Of a DNA stretch of 64,000 nt, positions 36,983 to 47,383 are shown piece after piece. Source of the DNA: Microbacterium sorbitolivorans (GTDB lineage Bacteria > Actinomycetota > Actinomycetes > Actinomycetales > Microbacteriaceae); NCBI RefSeq assembly GCF_003327285.1, contig NZ_KZ848476.1, positions 284,921 through 348,920 of the forward strand, in the 5' to 3' direction. A program made the translations under genes and the position numbers. Within the stretch, counting starts at the first letter, position 1. The number at the start of each line of letters is the position of its first letter. The notes beneath the pieces were generated by a model. That model saw only the letters and a program-made list of their open reading frames with translations. It did not search any database and was not told where the DNA came from.

Positions 36983-38071
36983 ATGCCGGAACTCGATGCC
37001 GAACTCGCCGAGCTGCAGCGCCGCGCCTATGGGCCGGGCGGCAACGATCTGAGCCCCGCCGAGCGCGCGCGGCTCGCACAGATTGAGGCGTCTCAGCGGG
37101 GACCGGATCCGCAGGCCGGCCCGCCCGCGGACGTCGCGATCCCGCCGCGGCCTCCGGCCCCGGGTGGCGCGCCCGCGGATCCGGGATCCGGGGTCCGCGG
37201 ATCCGCCGCCGGGCGCCTCGGCGCGGGGGATACTTCCGAGCAGGAGTGGATCCAGGGCGGCGCCGGGACGCCGCGGGTGCCTGATTCGGCGGATCCGGGC
37301 GCCGCGCGGTGGGGATCGGGCGGCGGGGCCGCGCGGTGGGGAACTGACGGCGAGGCTGCGCGCTCGTGGTCCCCGGCGGTGCGCGCGGACGGCGCGGCTG
37401 CCGCGGCGCGCGAGGGCACGGATCCGGGACGCGCTTCCGGGGATCCGGGAGGGACCCGCGGGGCCGGCGACCGGCGGGGCGGGCGGTGGTTTCCGCCCGC
37501 GCTCATTGCCGCGATCGCGGTGGGTGCGGTGATCGTGATGCTCGTCGCCGGCGGCGTCGGCTGGGGCGGGGGATACGCCGCGGGCGTCGCGCGGCACGCG
37601 GCGCCGGGCAGTGACGCGGAGTTTGTGATGGAGCTTCATCCGACCGAGATGCCGGACCGCCTTGCGGACGTCGCGGGCGCCTATGCCTTCGTACAGGTTG
37701 ATGCCGAGACGGGGGAGCTTGTGGCTCAGGGCGACTACTACGGATCCCTCGGCGACGACATCGATGTGCTCGTTAATCGGCCCTTCGGCGGTGACGACGG
37801 CTATCGAGACCTTCCGGGCGACACCGTGTGCCTGAGCGTTACTCAGATCATGGAGCAGACCGAGACGACGTCGATTTTCGCCGGCGGTACGGTGTGCGGC
37901 TCGCCCCGACTGCCCGTTTCCGTCGATCTCTTCGCCGGGGTGGAGGGCGGTAACTACACCAACGGCATGCGCATCTATACCGACGCGTACCCGGAGGACA
38001 CGCTGCTGCGGTTCACGTACTCCGCCGCGAGCGACAGCGTCATGGTGTGGAGCCTCGCCCCGGGCGCGTGA
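36983..38071 (+). CDS. Membrane-anchored protein with disordered N-terminus, unknown function
   Basis: 362 residues. A short helical start ('MPELDAELAELQRRAYGPGG') leads to about 150 residues rich in Gly, Pro, Ala, Asp and Arg. One transmembrane helix follows near residue 175 ('ALIAAIAVGAVIVMLVAGGVGW'), then a 170-residue extracytoplasmic domain with two cysteines ('DTVCLSVTQIMEQTE', 'FAGGTVCGSPRLPV') that could form a disulfide. I recognise no family. It is bracketed by the GAGATTCTGAC repeats on both sides, and TAGGGT (36971-36976) is its likely leaderless promoter box. Confidence 0.65.
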   Translation: MPELDAELAELQRRAYGPGGNDLSPAERARLAQIEASQRGPDPQAGPPADVAIPPRPPAPGGAPADPGSGVRGSAAGRLGAGDTSEQEWIQGGAGTPRVPDSADPGAARWGSGGGAARWGTDGEAARSWSPAVRADGAAAAAREGTDPGRASGDPGGTRGAGDRRGGRWFPPALIAAIAVGAVIVMLVAGGVGWGGGYAAGVARHAAPGSDAEFVMELHPTEMPDRLADVAGAYAFVQVDAETGELVAQGDYYGSLGDDIDVLVNRPFGGDDGYRDLPGDTVCLSVTQIMEQTETTSIFAGGTVCGSPRLPVSVDLFAGVEGGNYTNGMRIYTDAYPEDTLLRFTYSAASDSVMVWSLAPGA

Positions 38072-38113
38072 CCTGCGCCGAGGTCTCACCCGCGCTGAGA
38101 ACTGACCCGCGCC

Positions 38114-38185
38114 GAGATTCTGACGATCGCTCGAGATTCTGACGATTCTCGCGAATACGGCGAATCTCGGCCGAAAGTCAGAATC
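38114..38185. repeat. Degenerate third copy of the palindromic repeat
   Basis: Opens with the identical 16-mer GAGATTCTGACGATCG (38114-38129). Two nested inverted repeats follow: GATTCTGAC (38116-38124) with GTCAGAATC (38177-38185), and CGAGATTC (38132-38139) with GAATCTCG (38162-38169). Further AATCTC words continue to about 38240. It lies in the 336-base gap before secA; the rest of that gap holds no recognisable gene, only GC-rich spacer and the secA ribosome-binding site. Confidence 0.65.
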
Positions 38186-38407
38186 CCACCGCGGGGCAGC
38201 CCGAATCTCACCCCCGGGGCAGGCAAAATCTCGCCCAGGGGCAGGCCGAGCGACCGCCCCGGGCCCACACAAACACAGAGAATTTGCGCGCATCGTGGTG
38301 GCGGATCGCGCGCATAGGCCATGGCCGATAACATTGGCGAGTATGCCTTCCGCTGGGCGGGCAGCCGGCGAGCGACGCGCTCGCCGCAGCGAAACTGGGA
38401 GTGACAC

Positions 38408-41119
<2,712 letters not shown>

Positions 41120-41132
41120 CGATTATCGGGCT

Positions 41133-41169
41133 ATGCCCGTCGTGGCGCGAGTTGCGCCGCGGCGGGCAT
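41133..41169 (+). terminator. Hairpin between secA and the aminotransferase gene
   Basis: Nested inverted repeats ATGCCCG (41133-41139) with CGGGCAT (41163-41169), and GGCGC (41144-41148) with GCGCC (41154-41158). It could end the secA transcript. Its last bases merge into TATTCT (41169-41174), the likely -10 box of the next gene, so termination and initiation signals abut. No long T-tract is present. Confidence 0.45.
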
Positions 41170-41180
41170 ATTCTGTATCA

Positions 41181-42407
41181 ATGACAGCCCTCCGCAGCCT
41201 CGACCAGTCCGCAAAACTGCAGAATGTTCTGTACGAGATCCGCGGAGCAGCTCTCGCCGAGGCGACGCGCCTCGAAAAAGAGGGCCACACGATCCTCAAG
41301 CTGAACACCGGAAACCCGGCGATCTTCGGCTTCGAGGCGCCCTACCAGATCGTGCGCGACATGCTCCGCGCCGTCCCGACCGCGCACGGCTACACCGACG
41401 CCCGCGGCATCGTCGAGGCGCGTCGAGCGATCGTGAGCCGCTACGAGAACGTCGAGGGCTTCCCGCGCTTCGACGTCGACGACGTGTTCCTCGGCAACGG
41501 CGTCTCCGAGCTCATCACGATGGTCACCCAGGCGCTGCTCGACCAGGGCGACGAGGTGCTGATCCCCGCGCCCGACTACCCGCTCTGGACGGCGATGACG
41601 AGCCTCTCGGGCGGCACGCCTGTGCACTACCTCGCCGACGAGAACAATGGCTGGCAGCCCGACCTCGAAGACATTCGCTCGAAGATTACGCCGAACACCA
41701 AGGCGATCGTCGTCATCAACCCCAACAACCCGACGGGCGCCGTCTACACGCGCGAGACCCTCGAGGGCATCGCGCAGATCGCGCGCGAGCACTCGCTGCT
41801 CATCCTGAGCGACGAGATCTACGACCGGATCCTGTACGACGAGGCGAAGCACATCTCGATGGCGGAGGTCGCGCCCGACCTGCTCGTCCTCACCTTCAAC
41901 GGGCTGTCGAAGACGTACCGCGTCGCGGGCTACCGCTCGGGCTGGCTCGTCATCACGGGCCCGCGCGACCACGCGGCGGGCTTCCTCGAGGGCATCCAGC
42001 TGCTCGCGTCGACGCGCCTCAGCCCCAACGGCCCGGGCCAGCACGCGGTGCTCGCAGCGCTGACGGGCGTGCAGTCGATCGACAGCCTCATCGCTCCCGA
42101 GGGACGCCTCACACTGCAGCGCGACGTCACCTGGGAGGGCCTCAACGCCATCCCCGGCGTCAGCTGCGTCAAGCCCGAGGGCGCGCTGTACGCGTTCCCG
42201 CGCCTCGACCCCGAGGTGCACGAGATCCACGACGATAAGCAGCTCATCTACGACCTGCTGAAGGCCGAGCACATCCTGCTCGTCGAGGGCACCGGCTTCA
42301 ACTGGCCGACGCCCGATCACCTGCGCGTCGTGAACCTGCCCGAGCCTCGGGTGCTGAGCGAGGCCATCGAACGCCTCGGCAACTTCCTCGCCTCGTACAA
42401 GCAATAG
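41181..42407 (+). CDS. PLP-dependent class I aminotransferase (alanine/aspartate type)
   Basis: 408 residues from the ATG at 41181, six bases after TATTCT (leaderless); a longer frame upstream lacks support. Fold type I motifs: 'LKLNTGNPAIFGF', 'VFLGNGVSELITMVTQALL', 'VVINPNNPTGAVYTRETL', 'ILSDEIYDRI' and the PLP-lysine region 'FNGLSKTYRVAGYRSGW', with the terminal 'NLPEP' arginine-side strand replaced by 'RVVNLPEPRVL'. It resembles AlaA/AspC-type enzymes converting pyruvate or oxaloacetate with glutamate; the substrate is not certain. Confidence 0.9.
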   Translation: MTALRSLDQSAKLQNVLYEIRGAALAEATRLEKEGHTILKLNTGNPAIFGFEAPYQIVRDMLRAVPTAHGYTDARGIVEARRAIVSRYENVEGFPRFDVDDVFLGNGVSELITMVTQALLDQGDEVLIPAPDYPLWTAMTSLSGGTPVHYLADENNGWQPDLEDIRSKITPNTKAIVVINPNNPTGAVYTRETLEGIAQIAREHSLLILSDEIYDRILYDEAKHISMAEVAPDLLVLTFNGLSKTYRVAGYRSGWLVITGPRDHAAGFLEGIQLLASTRLSPNGPGQHAVLAALTGVQSIDSLIAPEGRLTLQRDVTWEGLNAIPGVSCVKPEGALYAFPRLDPEVHEIHDDKQLIYDLLKAEHILLVEGTGFNWPTPDHLRVVNLPEPRVLSEAIERLGNFLASYKQ

Positions 42408-42409
42408 CG

Positions 42410-42823
42410 CTACAGAATCGCGATGCTCGTCGCCCGCCAGCGGTTGTCGTAGCCCTCGAGCCTCATCGGGATCGCGCGCGTGCGCACCGGCCCGACGACG
42501 ATCGCGGTGGCCTCGACGACGCCGTCGGCGGGGGAGAAACACATCACCCGCCGGAGCACATAGGCCGGCTGCCTCGCCGCTTCGCCCCGCGCGCTGCGGG
42601 CGCGGGCGGCGAGGTTCGCACGCATGACGAGGTTCAGGTATGGCTCCTCGGTGAACCAGCGGGCCAGCTGATCGACGTCGCGCACCCCCGCGATCACCTC
42701 CAGCACCGCGCCGGCGAGCGTTCCCACGAGCGGCTGCGGATCCGGCAGCCGCGTCGTTGCGGTCTGCTGCGGCTCGAACATCGCCTGTATCTGTCGAGTA
42801 CTGAAGTTATGCATTGCGGCCAT
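42410..42823 (-). CDS. Rv3235-family (DUF6459) protein
   Basis: 137 residues from the ATG at 42823, which has GGAG 7 nt upstream; an in-frame longer start at 42886 lacks one. The core contains 'LVGTLAGAVLEVIAGVRDVDQLARW', cut here to its key words LAGAVLEVIAG and QLARWF, then 'VMRANLAARAR' and a beta-strand pair ending 'RLEGYDNRWRATSIAIL'. This family sits close to secA in many Actinobacteria and has no assigned function; the C-terminal half resembles a small alpha+beta sensor or adaptor domain. Convergent with the aminotransferase gene, two bases apart. Confidence 0.72.
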   Translation of the reverse strand: MAAMHNFSTRQIQAMFEPQQTATTRLPDPQPLVGTLAGAVLEVIAGVRDVDQLARWFTEEPYLNLVMRANLAARARSARGEAARQPAYVLRRVMCFSPADGVVEATAIVVGPVRTRAIPMRLEGYDNRWRATSIAIL

Positions 42824-42948
42824 AGCGGTTCTCCGTGGAGTAGAGACAAGTGAACCAAGGTCACCACGCGACGCGCCCGAGGGCACAGAGGAATATATAC
42901 CTGTGAGCGCCCTCTGCAGGGGCTATGCGTGAGCTGTATGCTCACGGA

Positions 42949-43533
42949 ATGTCGTGGGATCCGTTCCTCGAAGACCTCGAGCACCAGTTCGTTTCCGAGC
43001 GCGAGCTCGAGCGCTCCGCGCTGGCGGGAGAGACCGAGCGCGCCCGTATTGCGGCGCTCTCGCTGCGCGACCGCGTGGCGGGCCTCGGGCCCGCGGATAT
43101 CGTCACGATCAGGGATTCGTCGGGCGAGACCCACCGCCTCGCGATCCGCGGCGTCGGCGCGCACTGGGTCGCGGGCGAACCCGAGGGATCCCGCGGCCTC
43201 ACCCTCGTGCGGATCGATGCGATCGACGAGCTCCGGATCCCCGCGGCCGCGCGGCCCGCGTCGCTCGCGGGGGCGGATCCGGATCCGCTGTGCGACCGGA
43301 CGCCCGCCGGTTTCGCGCTACGGGCTCTCGCGCGCCGGCGCTCGGTCGTCACGATCGGGACGCTGCGCGGGGCGCGGTACTCGGGCACGATCGCGCGCGC
43401 CGGATCCGATCACCTCGACATCGCGCTCCACGACCTCGGATCCTCCGTGTCGGACGCGCGTGAGGAGGCGACGATCGCGTTCCGCGCGATCGCGTGGATC
43501 CGGACGGCCGATCGCTCGGCCCTCGACCTCTAG
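42949..43533 (+). CDS. Uncharacterised 194-residue protein with Sm-like beta segments
   Basis: Start chosen at ATG 42949 because TATGCT (42937-42942) ends 6 nt before it; the frame opens at 42925. An acidic helical N-terminus ('DPFLEDLEHQFVSERELER') is followed by two beta-rich stretches: 'ADIVTIRDSSGETHRLAIRG' and 'RSVVTIGTLRGARYSGTIAR'. The second, with 'SDHLDIALHD', looks like a small Sm/SH3-type barrel. This is a visual impression, not a family hit. The gene is unusually rich in GGATCC. Function unknown. Confidence 0.65.
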   Translation: MSWDPFLEDLEHQFVSERELERSALAGETERARIAALSLRDRVAGLGPADIVTIRDSSGETHRLAIRGVGAHWVAGEPEGSRGLTLVRIDAIDELRIPAAARPASLAGADPDPLCDRTPAGFALRALARRRSVVTIGTLRGARYSGTIARAGSDHLDIALHDLGSSVSDAREEATIAFRAIAWIRTADRSALDL

Positions 43534-43539
43534 GCGGCG

Positions 43540-43803
43540 TCAGAACGACGCGTGGCTGCCCCACACCTCGGGGAGGCTCGCGACGTTCGACTGGTGCCAC
43601 AGGGCGTGGCGGCGGCTGGCCTCGTTCTCGTCGTCGAGGTAGTCGCGCACGCTCTGCTTTTCGACGCGCCACGAGGCGGGTTCGCCGAGGCGTGTGCCGC
43701 GGAGGCGGCCGTCGTGAATCAGCGAGACGACCTCCTCGGGCGTAATGCCGAGGAGCTCTGACACCTGAGCCGGTGAGAAGAAGAGCGAGCCTTGGTCGGA
43801 CAT
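43540..43803 (-). CDS. Small helix-turn-helix (MerR/excisionase-like) DNA-binding protein
   Basis: 87 residues from the ATG at 43803. The N-terminal HTH reads 'FSPAQVSELLGITPEEVVSLI' up to a wing 'GRLRGTRLGEPASWRVEKQS', the pattern of excisionase or BldC-type single-domain MerR relatives. The C-terminal 30 residues are charged ('YLDDENEASRRHALWHQSN'). CATAAT (minus strand, 43810-43815) lies 6 nt from the start. It is divergent from the CpaB/CpaE-like pair and could regulate it. Confidence 0.8.
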   Translation of the reverse strand: MSDQGSLFFSPAQVSELLGITPEEVVSLIHDGRLRGTRLGEPASWRVEKQSVRDYLDDENEASRRHALWHQSNVASLPEVWGSHASF

Positions 43804-43891
43804 GTCTCCATTATGTGCCCGTTTGCGATGCGAAAACGGGCCTGTGGATAACTTTCGACGCACTTTTGCGATTTCTGCGAGCATCACCTGC

Positions 43892-44596
43892 ATGGCATCT
43901 TCCACACGCCCCGCCGGCCGCCCGCGCCCGGTCTGGTTCGACATGCGTTTTCTCATCGGCATCGTGCTCGTCGTGGCCTCGGCGCTCGGGGTCTGGGCGA
44001 TCGTGCACGCCGCCCGCACGACCCAGCCCGTGCTCGCGGCGGCCCACGCGATCGTGCCGGGCCAGTCCGTGACGGCCGCCGATCTCGTGGAACTCGAGAC
44101 GCGCCTCGGCGACGCGGGGGAGCGCTACCTCGACCCCGACGCCCTCGGCGCCGGCATGGTCGCGACGAGGGTGATCTCGGAGGGCGAGCTCGTGCCCGTC
44201 GCGGCGATCGGCACGGCCGACGACGTCGACCTCACGACCCTCGTCGTGCGCAGCGCCCTCGACGTTCCGGCCGGCATCGTCGCCGGCTCGGCCGTCGAGC
44301 TGTGGGCGACGCCGCTCGAGGGGCCCGGGCAGTACGGCGAGCCCGTCGTCATCGTGACGCACGCCATCATCGCCGAGGTGCGCACCGACGAGTCGATGGT
44401 GAGCCGCGCGGGCGCCGACCTCGAGGTCGTCGTCTCGCGCGACGAGGTCGCGGTCGTGCTCGAACACGTCGCGGGCGGATCCGCGATGAGCGCCGTGCCC
44501 GCGTCCGTCCCGCGCGTCATCGCGGAGGAGCCCGTGGCAGAGGAACCTGCGGAAACGGAAGCCGCCGAGGATCCCGAAGAAGAGGCGGCCTCGTGA
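43892..44596 (+). CDS. SAF-domain (CpaB/RcpC-like) membrane protein
   Basis: 234 residues from the ATG at 43892; no strong ribosome-binding site is seen. One N-terminal helix ('FLIGIVLVVASALGVWAIVHA'), then a SAF domain ('AHAIVPGQSVTAADLVELETR', 'MVATRVISEGELVPVAAIG') as in the CpaB pilus-assembly protein, and a beta-rich region with an acidic Glu/Pro/Ala tail. Paired with a CpaE/MinD-like ATPase through a GTGA overlap. No secretin, pilin or TadA gene is adjacent. Confidence 0.8.
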   Translation: MASSTRPAGRPRPVWFDMRFLIGIVLVVASALGVWAIVHAARTTQPVLAAAHAIVPGQSVTAADLVELETRLGDAGERYLDPDALGAGMVATRVISEGELVPVAAIGTADDVDLTTLVVRSALDVPAGIVAGSAVELWATPLEGPGQYGEPVVIVTHAIIAEVRTDESMVSRAGADLEVVVSRDEVAVVLEHVAGGSAMSAVPASVPRVIAEEPVAEEPAETEAAEDPEEEAAS

Positions 44597-45768
44597 GCGT
44601 CGTCGTCGCGGCCGACGAGCCGCACGGATCCCGCCTCGTCTCGCTGCTCGGCGGCGTCGGAGTCGAGATCGAGCTGCTCGTGCGCCCCAGCGAGCTCGTC
44701 GGCGCCACGACGAACCCGAATCACCGGGCCCGCGAGGCGCTCCGCGAGGCCGATACCATCGTGCTCCACGCGACCCGCACCCTGCTCGTCGCCGACGTCG
44801 TCGCCCTCTGCGACCGCAGCGGCACCCGCATTGTCGCGCTCGCCGACCGCTCCGCCGAGCGGCGCGCGGCGATCGCGTTCGGGGTCGCGGATCCGCTGCC
44901 GCTCGACGCGGGCGCGACCGAGATCGCCGACGCGATCTCGGCGCACGAGATCGGATCCGCGGGCCGGGAGGAGACCCGTGGATCCGTCACCGTCGTCTGG
45001 GGGCCGCACGGCGCGCCCGGGCGGACGACGGTCGCGCTCGCCCTCGCCGCGGCGGCGGCCGCGACCGGTAAGCGCGTCGCCCTCGTCGACGCCGACACCC
45101 ACGCGCCGTCGATCGCGCAGCGCCTCGCGCTCTCGGAGGAGGCCCCCGGGTTTCCGATCGCCTGCCGCCAGACCGATTACGGGATCCTCGACGGCGCCGA
45201 GCTCACGCGCCTCAGTGTTCCCGTCGAGATCGGCGCCCACCTGATGGAGGTCCTCGCCGGCATCAACCGCCCCTCGCGCTGGCCCGAGCTCACGGCCCCG
45301 CGGGTGCAGGGCGCGCTCGACACCGCGCGGGGCTGGGCCGATCACGTGATCGTCGACGTCGCCGCCCCGCTCGATACCGACGAGGTCGTGTCGAGCGACG
45401 TCGACGGGCCGCGGCGCAACCAGGCGGCGCTCGCCGCGATCTCCGAGGCCGACGCGCTCGTGACCCTCGGATCCGCCGACCCCGTGGGCGTCGCCCGCCT
45501 CGTCCGCGGGCTCGCCCGAATAGACGAGATCGCGCCGCGGGCGCGGCGGATCCTCGCCGTGAACCGCATGCGGACGGGCCCGCTCGGCCTCGACGCGGAG
45601 GGGCAGATTACGCGCGCCCTCGAGCAATTCGCCGACGTCAAAAAGTGCTGGTTCCTGCCGGACGATCCGCGCGCCGCCGACCGCGCCCTCCTCGGATCCC
45701 AGCCGATCCTGCCACGCCGCAGGGCTCCCTTCGCTCACGCGATTGCGAGACTCGCGGCTACGCTGTGA
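44593..45768 (+). CDS. CpaE/MinD-like P-loop ATPase with Arg-containing Walker A
   Basis: 391 residues from a GTG start overlapping the SAF-protein stop. A receiver-like N-terminal 130 residues ('VSVVVAADEPHGSRLVSLL', 'DTIVLHATRTLLVADVVALC') leads into a ParA/MinD-type domain: 'TVVWGPHGAPGRTTVALALA' near residue 140, 'RVALVDADTHAPSIAQRL', 'DHVIVDVAAPLDTD' and 'RRILAVNRMRTG'. The deviant Walker A normally reads KGGxGKT; here the second lysine position is Arg (GAPGRTT). The CpaE-like role is inferred from the neighbouring SAF protein. Confidence 0.8.
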   Translation: MSVVVAADEPHGSRLVSLLGGVGVEIELLVRPSELVGATTNPNHRAREALREADTIVLHATRTLLVADVVALCDRSGTRIVALADRSAERRAAIAFGVADPLPLDAGATEIADAISAHEIGSAGREETRGSVTVVWGPHGAPGRTTVALALAAAAAATGKRVALVDADTHAPSIAQRLALSEEAPGFPIACRQTDYGILDGAELTRLSVPVEIGAHLMEVLAGINRPSRWPELTAPRVQGALDTARGWADHVIVDVAAPLDTDEVVSSDVDGPRRNQAALAAISEADALVTLGSADPVGVARLVRGLARIDEIAPRARRILAVNRMRTGPLGLDAEGQITRALEQFADVKKCWFLPDDPRAADRALLGSQPILPRRRAPFAHAIARLAATL

Positions 45769-45770
45769 GG

Positions 45771-47270
45771 GTGTCTACACTTAGCGATCTCCTCGAAGCA
45801 CAGAAGCAACTGAGCGAGAAAGACATTGAATGGATCCATCGCGTTCACGGCGATGGGCAGCTCCTTGCCGACCTCGCGTCGGCCGACATCGTCATCTGGG
45901 CACAGACGCCCGACGACTCGTACCGCGCCGTCGGCCACATCCGCCCCTCGGGCGCCGCGACCCTCTTCTACCGCGACATCGTCGGCGAGCGGGTGCGCCC
46001 GCAGTGGCAGAGCCAGGTGCGCGAGGCGTTCCGCGAGGGCGAGATCGTCGACTCGTCGAGCCCCGAGTGGTTCGAGGAGACGCCGACGCGCGTGAAGGCG
46101 GTGCCGATCGTGCGCCGCGACGAGACCGGCACCGCCGTGATCGGCGTGATCACGCGCCACACCAACCTCAGCGAGGTGCGGGCGCCCTCCCGTCAGCAGG
46201 TCACGTTCGACGAGTGCGCGAACGCGCTCTTCGGCATGATCGCGACGGGCGACTACCCCGACATGACCGCGCCGATGGGCCCGCGCCGCGGGGCGCCGCG
46301 CGCCGCCGACGGCATGATCAAGCTCGACGTCGACGGCGTCGTCACCTTCGCGAGCCCCAACGGCCTGAGCGCGTTTAACCGCATGGGCTTCGTGGAGGAG
46401 CTCGAGGGCGAGACGCTCTCGGACGTGGCGCGGCAGATCATGCCGCCCGAGCGCGACGCGTCGGCCGACGAGGCCTCGCTGCCCGTGCTCCTCGCGGGCC
46501 GCACGCCCTGGCGCAGCGACCTCGAGGCGCGCGGCGTCACCGTCGCGCTGCGCATCATCCCGCTGCGCGATCACGGCGAGCGCATCGGCGCGCTCGTGCT
46601 GTGCCGCGACGTCAGCGACCTGCGTAATCAGGAGCAGGAGCTGCTGACGAAAGACGCGACGATCCGCGAGATCCACCACCGCGTGAAGAACAACCTGCAG
46701 ACGGTCGCCTCGCTTCTGCGCATCCAGGCCCGCCGCACGTCGAGCGAGGAGGCGCGCGAGTCGCTCCTGCAGGCGATGCAGCGCGTCGCCGCGATCGCCG
46801 TCGTGCACGACACGCTGTCGGAGGGCCTCAGCCAGAAGGCCGACTTCGACGAGGTGTTCTCGCGCGTGCTACGCCTCGTGGCCGAGGTCGCCGCGGCGCA
46901 GAACACCGTCGCGCACACCCGCAAGCGCGGCACCTTCGGAACCCTTTCGAGCGAGTACGCGAACCCCCTCGCGCTCGCCCTGACCGAGGTCGTCACGAAC
47001 GCCGTCGAGCACGGCCTCGCGGGCCGCGAGGGCCAGGTCGAGATCGTTGCCGACCGCGACGAGGAGGAGCTGCGCGTGCGCGTGCGGGACAGCGGATCCG
47101 GCCTGCCGGAGGGCAAGGTCGGCCGCGGCCTCGGCACGCAGATCGTCCGCACCCTCGTCGAGGGCGAGCTCAGCGGATCGATCGAGTGGCGCACGATCGC
47201 CGACGGCACCGAGTTCGACGGCGGCACGGAGGTCGCGATCGACATCCCGCTGCGCTGGGCGCGCGGCTAA
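45771..47270 (+). CDS. pdtaS: PdtaS-type sensor histidine kinase
   Basis: 499 residues from a GTG start at 45771; TACGCT (45759-45764) lies 6 nt before it. An N-terminal GAF-like domain (residues 1-150) is followed by a PAS-like domain (about 180-285), then the HWE/HisKA_2 box 'EIHHRVKNNLQTVASLLRIQ' with the phosphorylated His near residue 303, and HATPase motifs 'ALTEVVTNAVEHG' and 'VRDSGSGLPEGKVGRGLG'. In mycobacteria PdtaS (Rv3220c) with the ANTAR RNA-binding regulator PdtaR controls a post-transcriptional antitermination regulon. PdtaR is not in this window. Confidence 0.9.
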   Translation: MSTLSDLLEAQKQLSEKDIEWIHRVHGDGQLLADLASADIVIWAQTPDDSYRAVGHIRPSGAATLFYRDIVGERVRPQWQSQVREAFREGEIVDSSSPEWFEETPTRVKAVPIVRRDETGTAVIGVITRHTNLSEVRAPSRQQVTFDECANALFGMIATGDYPDMTAPMGPRRGAPRAADGMIKLDVDGVVTFASPNGLSAFNRMGFVEELEGETLSDVARQIMPPERDASADEASLPVLLAGRTPWRSDLEARGVTVALRIIPLRDHGERIGALVLCRDVSDLRNQEQELLTKDATIREIHHRVKNNLQTVASLLRIQARRTSSEEARESLLQAMQRVAAIAVVHDTLSEGLSQKADFDEVFSRVLRLVAEVAAAQNTVAHTRKRGTFGTLSSEYANPLALALTEVVTNAVEHGLAGREGQVEIVADRDEEELRVRVRDSGSGLPEGKVGRGLGTQIVRTLVEGELSGSIEWRTIADGTEFDGGTEVAIDIPLRWARG

Positions 47271-47285
47271 CGCCGTAACGAAAAT

Positions 47286-47315
47286 AATCCCGCACCATTT
47301 GGTGCGGGATTTTTC
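47286..47315 (+). terminator. Intrinsic terminator after pdtaS
   Basis: AATCCCGCACCA (47286-47297) pairs exactly with TGGTGCGGGATT (47300-47311) around a minimal loop and is followed by more T. It separates pdtaS from the sugar-utilisation locus. Confidence 0.9.
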
Positions 47316-47331
47316 GTGCCATTTCAGCCGT

Positions 47332-47363
47332 CTTTGTATTATGGTGAAACTAAGTAGTAATAC
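47332..47363. promoter_or_regulatory. Beta-mannosidase promoter with ROK-type operator
   Basis: The 19-mer CTTTGTATTATGGTGAAAC (47332-47350) reads GTTTCACCATAATACAAAG on the minus strand and aligns with the other sites of the GTTTCA-N7-ACAAA(C/G) set. It overlaps the -35 of a candidate promoter TTGTAT (47334-47339), 18-nt spacer, TAATAC (47358-47363). A repressor bound here would block RNA polymerase. GAAGGAG precedes the ATG at 47384. Confidence 0.5.
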
Positions 47364-47383
47364 TCGATGGGCGAAGGAGCCAC

